15,193 nucleotides of DNA, from positions 1 through 15,193 of the forward strand of contig CAKJVC010000046.1 of NCBI GenBank assembly GCA_918026815.1. Reading direction: 5' to 3'. Origin of the DNA: Chalara sp. BL73 (Eukaryota; Ascomycota; Leotiomycetes; Helotiales). A program made the translations under genes and the position numbers. The notes under the pieces are model-generated. The model did not search any database and was not told the origin of the DNA. It saw only the letters and a list, made by a program, of their open reading frames with translations. Below, piece by piece: positions 8,496 through 15,193 of the stretch (position 1 is the first letter of the stretch; every line of letters starts with the position of its first letter).

Positions 8496-10075
8496 GATGG
8501 GGCTAATGGTGTATGTAGTAACATAAGAGAGAAACTCCTTCCTCTCGCTAGCGCGTTGCATGCGACAATCCCTCCCATAGTAATTTTCGGTAGCATCCGC
8601 CGTGGCAGCGGCAGCGGTGAGCTTTGAAATAAGCTTCTGTTGCTGCAGTACTGAACAGTACGGAAAGGTCGGCCACCGATGCATTAATTATTTCATGTAT
8701 CAGCTGGCGGTCTACAATTGTTTTACTTTAATCGTATCTTTCTTTTTGGTTTGCCCGTAACCGCTGTTCGGTAAATATTTCTACAACCAGGAATGTATCT
8801 AATTGAGGACGATTCTCCTGGATGGAAACGCCATCCTCTCCTGTGGTTTGAAACAGGCTTTGCTCTTTACTGCCCTGAGGCGCTGTACTGGTCCTCCCAG
8901 CCTAGCTTTTTAAAGCTGCATGTTTTCAGGTTGAGTTGTCCTTGGCAGCGGCAGCCGGCAGTACCGCATCATGCCCCATCCTCTAAGCGTCTTTCGTGTT
9001 GTCCATCTAAGTACCGGTGCCGCACAGAGCAGCGAATCATAACGCCATAAACTCGACGGATGTTTCGTTTATTGTCGTGGAGACAGCTCGACCGAAGACT
9101 AACGGACATTCAATATCGTCCGATCACCGAAAGGCCGCGAGACCAGAAAATGCGAATGCGTGAATGCGAATAAGAGGATTCGGACAATCGCTGACCAACT
9201 ATAGCCTACCAGAAACCTAAGTACTTCTATGCTGAGACCATAGGTACTATAGGTACCATCGGCCTGGGTACAGCACGCAGCCGCATCCTGTAAGTATATC
9301 TTGGTGGGCTGACGTACCGGATGATCATGAACCCCCTTTTCCAGCTCGTCGAGGAAGCCTTCCTATTTGTTCATATGTAGCCATGAACGAGGGGCTTCAA
9401 ATACTCGCCAAAGAGACGGGATACGCATCACCACGAGGACAGGAATTATCCGACCTTCCCGGCGCCTCTCTATTGTGGTGGTAGACTTGCATTCTGCCTT
9501 CGTTTCGCTTTTCCCATATTGCCTATACAATAACTCCATACAAGTACGACGATTACATTCAATTGCTCGATTCTTTGTGCTCCCAAGTCTGGCTTATGCC
9601 ACAGCAATAGGAGAGCAAAAACAGAAATCATCCTATCTAGTCTAGTGTAAGATTACAATTTCGCTCAGCCGCTCTTTGTTCTCATGCTGACAACCTTGCC
9701 GAGAAAGCCGGTAGAAACACTCAGAATCCCTCGTCGTGAATTATTCGCTACTTGCACAACCTGAGCGCCGAGCCTGCAGCCCGCTAACCATCATATCACT
9801 ACTTGCCTGATTCATTCTTCCTCCACATACTTTCGCTCCTGGAATTGTCTATAGAACTCTTCAGTCCATAACCTGTTGTATGCAGTTGACCTGTGAGGTT
9901 CTTGATGCTCGATACTGGATTCTGGATTCTGCCACACCAAATTTTGGCGCCTGTTCCATGAAAATATCCGTGGAACCATCGATATACATCCAAGACTTTG
10001 AAATAGCCAACACACTCAATCTTCATAGCTTCCTTCCGGGACTGGCGCCTCTAAAGGTTGGGGCGCTCCATCCTC
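8496..10075. promoter_or_regulatory. Divergent spacer between gpi18 and the 610-residue protein gene
   Basis: About 1.58 kb with no supportable gene. It must contain the promoters and leaders of both flanking genes. Around 9240-9275 there is a short stretch with repeated GGTAC words (AGGTACTATAGGTACC and a further GGGTAC). The open frames at 8793-9050 and 9367-9645 show no domain. An upstream ATG frame at 9880-10122 overlaps the start of the plus-strand gene. Confidence 0.4.
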
Positions 10076-10122
10076 ATGGCGCCGCCCCTGCTTCTTTCTG
10101 GAATAGGCATGCACCGACATGA
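9880..10122 (+). other. Upstream open reading frame overlapping the next gene's start
   Basis: An 80-codon frame starting at the ATG at 9880 and ending at 10122, out of frame with and overlapping the ATG at 10076. Its translation is not recognisable. If the transcript starts before 9880, this frame could lower translation of the main protein. It could instead be an artefact of a missed intron or a start lying further downstream. Confidence 0.3.
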
Positions 10123-11907
10123 ATACACAGTCGATGGCCGCCATGCTTCCGGTGCCATGAGGTCTCCATTATCACGGTCAGCCTTTTCCTCACCTATTAC
10201 AAAAATATATACGCCTCCGGGCAAATATCAGGAGCCTACTTTGAATACTAGGAGATCGCTATCCGAATATACGCCAAGAATTAACGAGCATATGGTACAC
10301 TTCGAAGAGTTGGAGCCGGATACAATGAGTGAAGGGGGCAGATCTGTGTCCGAGAGCAGCGGGATAAGTGCTATTGGAAGTGTTGCTACCAAAACTATCC
10401 GTAAGAAACGAAGATCATCTCGAATGCGGACCACGTTCCAACTGGCTCAACCCGCCCCTACACTAAGTGCGAAGCAGAGATTATTACAGATCCGACCTAA
10501 GCTGCTCCTTCAACTGCAGCTATTGTCACCACACTCCCGGCCTATGCCAGCTATTGATGTGCTTCCCTCCACTCAGGTTGTACCAAGGCTAGTGAAGAAA
10601 TTCCCAAGGATGTTTCGAGGTAAAGGGGAGTTGGGCGCGAATGATGTTATGGTGGTGAAGAGTGAAGAATATGATATGCCTGGTGTTCATCGTTTAGATG
10701 ACTTGGATTCAGACGAAGAAGGTCTGTCTAGCAGGGAATTGATTGCTGTAATATGTCAAATGCCACGAGATATGGGTGGCTCGCAAGGAAAGGCTGAATT
10801 AGTCTTGAAGGATGGTTCGGTTTGGCATGCCACCCCTTCAGAGAACGGACGGTACTTTGAGTTCGTCTCAACCGATGTACATGGTTGCAAACAGACGGCT
10901 CGATGGGTAAAAAGTAAAGTCGGAATGAAAGGTATGGAGGCTTCTACGGCAAGCACTACCAATGAGTTCAAATATACTTTCAGTATGATGAATCCTCATA
11001 CCCGTCGTCATCCGATCATGGCAACAATTACTCAAGCTACCTTGGATATCCCAGATCAGTACAGCTCACTAACGTCTGTATCGAGAAAATTTCCACCAGT
11101 CTCGCCTGTTCCAATAACCCCAGGTACTTACGATTTCGACGTGGACGAGGAGCTTAGCCGAAGCACGTTTCTTGTTGACGACGATCTGAAGGTTCTCATC
11201 CAAATTACAGGTATTTGGGTCGCGTTGCGGCAAGGCATCTGTTCATCCTTTAGATATAGTGACCTGGAATCGCCACTTAGTCCCCGCCCTAGTCCAAGTG
11301 CCAGAGCAGGCTCTTTTCCAAACCCATCGGATGCTGGTTCACCAGGGCATCCTGATTATTTCTCAAGTACGCCAGATTCTAATCCCAACTCTGGCAGTCG
11401 GACATCAAAACTCCGACAAGCTTGTGCTAAAGCGAGTCCAGCCAGCTCGACATCTGCCCACTTTGAGCAGAAAGCAGGTCCCAAGAGAACGATATCGGCT
11501 GGCGCCAACTTTATGCAACGAACTACTGGGCGCCGTGCCTCAAATCCGCCGGGCACTGTCCTGAGTGATAGCGAAGGGGAGAGAAGGATGCTCCTACACA
11601 GCATTCCGTGATTGATATTGTGAACGGGGATCTGGAAACTAGCCTACTAACGCCGCTCTCACTTCATGTTCCCGGATCGTCGGCTACGACACCAGATACG
11701 CCTACTAAACTCCCTCAGCGGCGAATTCATTCGATGATCATGTCCCGTGCACCACCAGAAGCGCAAGCCCGCAGTGATGAGAGGCACAGCGAAGAACTTG
11801 TTGACTACAAGCGTATTTATAATTATGGGCCAAAACCTAAAGTTAGTCGATGGAAAACGTTGACAAACTTTATTCGAAGAAGACCTGAAAATGGCAACAC
11901 ACGCTGA
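10076..11907 (+). CDS. Uncharacterised Ser/Arg-rich fungal protein, about 610 residues (one frame break)
   Basis: I do not recognise a named family. The start is the ATG at 10076 (MAPPLLLSGIGMHRHEYTVD); the open frame extends slightly further upstream but without an ATG. In order: a Ser/Thr/Pro-rich N-terminus; a basic patch (IRKKRRSSRMR, about residues 105-117) that could be a nuclear localisation signal; a Leu/Gln-rich helix (AKQRLLQIRPKLLLQLQLLS); an ordered-looking block around GKAELVLKDGSVWHATPSEN and GRYFEFVSTDVHG; then a long low-complexity Ser/Pro-rich tail. The frame stops at 11611, but coding continues one frame over (DAPTQHSVIDIVNGDLETSL to VSRWKTLTNFIRRRPENG, stop 11905-11907), implying one missing base in the purine run at 11573-11587. 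No signal peptide or membrane segment is seen. Codon use looks ordinary and no intron is needed. Confidence 0.8.
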
Positions 11908-12833
11908 GATGGACACACTGCGACACGTTGCAACTTGCCTACTGTATTCTCATTTGTCTTCTGTATAATATAAAAATACCCTGCAGCATATAGGACGATG
12001 GTTTGGTGCATGCTGAGCTTTGAGGCGGCATTTAGGAGAAAAGGAAAATTAGGGGTCACAAAGAGCTGCGGTTTAGCCACAGCTATGATATGCCCCTCTT
12101 GGAATATTCATAAGTAAATAATGCGTCAGGTTAATGTGGCAATTGGAGACAGTAGACTTCCTCTCTGGTTTCGCCGAAGCTTCCCTCAAGGCACTTGTCA
12201 TGCGTGTTCCCGTCCGTAATCAGGCACGTAGAACCAGTGGCTTGCTTGCGTATGAATACATGCCTAGAATCTAAGCACTATGCGAAGACTCTTCATATAT
12301 GACTTTAGACCAACACATCTGAACCATTGAATCATTGACTTGATTTTTCGACCCACCTCCCAAAAATCCGGTTTTATTGATTTCTATCGCTGACTGAACA
12401 TTTGCCTGGTCACAAATTCTGGAGCCTCTCTATGAAAGCTTGGCTTCGGACATAAGCATCAACGTTCGTGTGAGGCGGCAAGGCTGGCAACCTCAGTACA
12501 CATAAGTAAAGATCACGACCTCAAATACCAAGCAGTGCAACATCAAATTAGCAGCAGATCTCGCTGTACTTTTGGCAGGAGCAACGTCGATGAAACTGCA
12601 AGAAGATTGTTATTCTGACCCTCCTGGGTAGCTGTCCCTTTACGAGCGTCTTACCAACAAAGGACGTTTCATTGAGAGAACGGACCTAGTTTATCTATTG
12701 GAGAAGCTCTTAGCTTTCAGGTATTACCATCATACGCGTGGATTCTGAGCCCATACTTACATAGTGCCTTTAGTAAAGGTGACTCCCTACACGCGACCAA
12801 CATAATATCAGTTTCTAGTAGCGGAGCGTCAAA
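11908..12833. promoter_or_regulatory. Spacer upstream of blm10
   Basis: About 930 bases without a supportable gene. It should contain the 3' end of the preceding gene and the blm10 promoter. The blm10 ATG sits in a good context (GTCAAAATGG). No distinct element is visible. Confidence 0.45.
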
Positions 12834-15193
12834 ATGGACGAAGGAGACTCCAAGGCGGCTTATCACCAATCCGTTCAGATGCTATCTCAAAATGGCGCGT
12901 ACAGCGATGGTGTTTCGCGTGCGACTTCGCCAGGTCTGAGTAGCAGCCCCAATGGGCTTGGTTTAGAGAAGGAGAAGCGGTATCGACCTCGAACATACCC
13001 ATATTTCAAACTACTACCATACAATGTGGAAGATGAAAGTGAGCGTAATGCTGCATTAGAGGAAATTCTGAAGCAGTTGTACATTGCTGTTAGGGCTGAA
13101 GATATTGCTCCAGGGGCGGTCCATTGGACAAGAGAGCTTAGAGGATGGTTGAGCCTCAAATTTGAGATCCCGCGAGCACTACGTGTGAAGCTTGCAAAGC
13201 TATATTACATGCTATCTCTGGCTCCAGGGATAGATGCAACTGCGTCAGAGAGGTTCGAAAGCATGTTCCGAGTTTTGACAAAGTAAGTGATGGCCGCAGG
13301 AAAGTGCATAGCTTGTCTAATCAACTATCTTTAGGAGGAGGCATTACCTTAAGCCTGGGGAAGATCTTACACTGGATTGGAGACCTCTGTGGAAAGAGAT
13401 TAAACAGATAGTCTTGCCTACAGAAATGCCGCCTTACCAATCGTCAAGGAAACGAAGTCATAAGAACATCGCGAATATGTGTTCGTATGCATATACCTAC
13501 TTTGATCCTCGAGAACGAAAGGCAATGCTTAATGAGATCTTACCATATTTCAGTACCTCGGAAATCACCGGAGCGTTCATTGTCATGGGAGCATTGAACT
13601 TTCTCATGCCTACACGGCCCTCACCTGATGAGCCAGGGCAGCTTCAACCAGAGGACTACCTTCCTACTTTTTTCCACCTGTGGTCACTTGTTAATCGGTC
13701 GAAGGCTTTCGACATCGTATTCTTCGATTTTTTGTCTCGTATCGCAAGAGACTCTTTGACAAGTCCTCATATAAAATTCTCAGAGTACGGCATTTTCACT
13801 AAAGACCAGTCTGATCTCATGTTCACTGCATTATTGAGGCTGACGGAGATTCCTGTTGGGCAATCGACTTCAGCATACAGTTCGGTGGTTGATACTGGTG
13901 CAGGTCTTGGCATATATTTGGAGAAAGACAAAAGAAAAAATCCACTGGGTTATTCCATTGCCCGGTGGATCAGCATGTCTCTATCACCTGCATGTTTGGA
14001 TAAACCTGGTTCTATTCTTTCGAATCTTGAAGGCTTGATGGAATCGATCGACACGTTTTACCACCCATCAAATCAAGGTGGCTGGACAGATATGCTTGCA
14101 CAGATAGTCTTCCATCTGCAAGACTTCTTTGTAATGCGATATAACCGAGAGCTAAACGGGGAACTAGACACTCCTCCTGAGCGCCGAATTAATGATGAGC
14201 TGAAGCATAGATTTGTTCTTAGCCTGAGAGAGGTCATGTTCATGGGGCTATTCTCAAAGAGAGGCAAGCCTTTGACATATTTCTACAACGCAATTCAAGG
14301 ACTGTCGTACTTAGAGCCGAATTTGATTTTACCAGGAGCTCTACAACGATTCTACCCATCATTGCAAGGATTAGTCGAAGTTCATCGTACACAATCATCA
14401 TTAGTTGGTCTGCAGATGATTGCCAATGTTATGTCAAGCAAAAGGGCTTTCGCTGTCATATTGCTGCACTTCTAGAGTTGGCTTTACCAGGTATCGATGC
14501 TAATGATTTAACAAAAACCTATACGACGCTCAACTTTATACAAGCCGTTGCCTATAGCGTACCCTTGGCAGATCTAACTAAGGATCTCCACGATTATGAC
14601 GGATCCCTTGCACAGCAATGGGTTCAAAATGAGATGGCGCGGATGGAAGAAAGCGGTCCAAATGTCTCTATCAACTATGAGACAGAGCTCGATGATGAGC
14701 TGGAAGCCAATATTGCTCGTTCCTCTACAGCTTTCTTTGGAGACTTTGTTCTGAGCCTGCTAGGGAAAATATTCACACTACTAGAAAATATCCCGGAGTT
14801 GTCACGAGTACGATCGGGGTCTCCGGAAGAGAACGTTATTAACACTCTCCCCGCTGCACTAATGCCACTCTTTGTGTCACTTTCTCCAGAGATATTTGAC
14901 AAGGCAATGGAAAAAATTGCTGCTTTTGTTTCGGGACATGTGATTCATCAGGCACGAGATGCGATGGCGTTCATTTGTAACGCTTTGTGCAAGGCAAATC
15001 CTGAAAAGACTTTGAAGAGGTTTGTGCCAATGTTGATTGTTGGTATACGAAACGAGATTGATGACAATAATGCTGCGTCTGATAGGAGTAGCGGTGCTGA
15101 TGTGCTTCCTCGAGACCGTGCCCTGGTTTGGCATATCAGTATGCTCAGTATGATCATCGTCCATGTTGGTGATACTCTGATGCCGTATAAGAA
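12834..15193 (+). CDS. blm10: Proteasome activator Blm10/PA200, N-terminal part (one frame break)
   Basis: Blm10/PA200 is a very large HEAT-repeat protein that caps the 20S proteasome core in nucleus and cytosol. Exon 1 (12834-13282) encodes a Ser-rich start and then YRPRTYPYFKLLPYNVEDE and GAVHWTRELRGWLSLKF, hallmark N-terminal Blm10 blocks. The intron is 13283-13334 (52 bases, GTAAGT...CTTTAG). Exon 2 continues as KRRHYLKPGEDLTLDWRPLW and KRSHKNIANMCSYAYTYF. After SLVGLQMIANVMSS the frame stops at 14475, but the conserved KGFRCHIAALLELALPGIDA runs one frame over and stays open to 15193, implying one lost A in the run at 14440-14443. About 770 residues are present; the family is usually near 1,900-2,000, so the gene continues beyond the right edge. 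Confidence 0.95.

Noticed and set aside
9367..9645. 92-residue plus-strand open frame
   Set aside because: No homology signal by eye; it lies in what is probably promoter or leader sequence.
14400..14475. A second blm10 intron explaining the frame change
   Set aside because: Conserved Blm10 residues continue on both sides with no room for an intron, and the AAAA run before GGG explains the change with one lost base.

Overview
The window looks like nuclear DNA of a filamentous ascomycete (Pezizomycotina). The evidence is short introns of 45-59 bases with GTAAGT-like donors and CTAA-type branch sites, gene-poor AT-rich spacers, and two recognisable housekeeping genes: GPI mannosyltransferase 2 (gpi18/PIG-V) and the proteasome activator blm10/PA200. 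Eurotiomycetes would fit, but I cannot place the genus.

Left part (1-4474): what appears to be the edge of a small biosynthetic gene cluster. From left to right it holds a fungal sulfotransferase-like enzyme (minus, cut by the left edge), a SnoaL/NTF2-like enzyme (minus), a UstYa-type DUF3328 oxidase with both HxxHC motifs (minus), a 1.26 kb divergent spacer, and on the plus strand a small secreted precursor. The precursor has a signal peptide and then five near-perfect 16-residue repeats; the first four each end in a Lys-Arg kexin site. A kexin-processed repeat precursor beside a UstYa-family enzyme is the hallmark of fungal dikaritin-type RiPP pathways (the ustiloxin, phomopsin, asperipin and epichloecyclin class). 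The repeat unit here (EPAASWAAAKREEVAA) has Trp as its only aromatic residue and matches no core peptide I know. A likely model: the precursor enters the secretory pathway, Kex2 cuts it into about five 14-15-residue peptides, UstYa oxidises or cyclises them, and the SnoaL and sulfotransferase-like enzymes may tailor the product.

Middle (4475-7154): about 2.7 kb with no gene I can support, separating the cluster from conserved genes.

Right part (7155-15193): gpi18 (minus), a 1.58 kb divergent spacer, an uncharacterised Ser/Arg-rich protein of about 610 residues (plus), a 0.9 kb spacer, and the N-terminal 40% or so of blm10 (plus), which runs off the right edge.

A caution for the whole window: every protein-coding gene, housekeeping ones included, carries apparent single-base frame breaks. 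Most are one-base deletions at or beside short homopolymers. This looks more like indel error in the assembly than gene decay, so the cluster genes should not be called pseudogenes on this evidence. The gene models below are therefore spans that include frame breaks.
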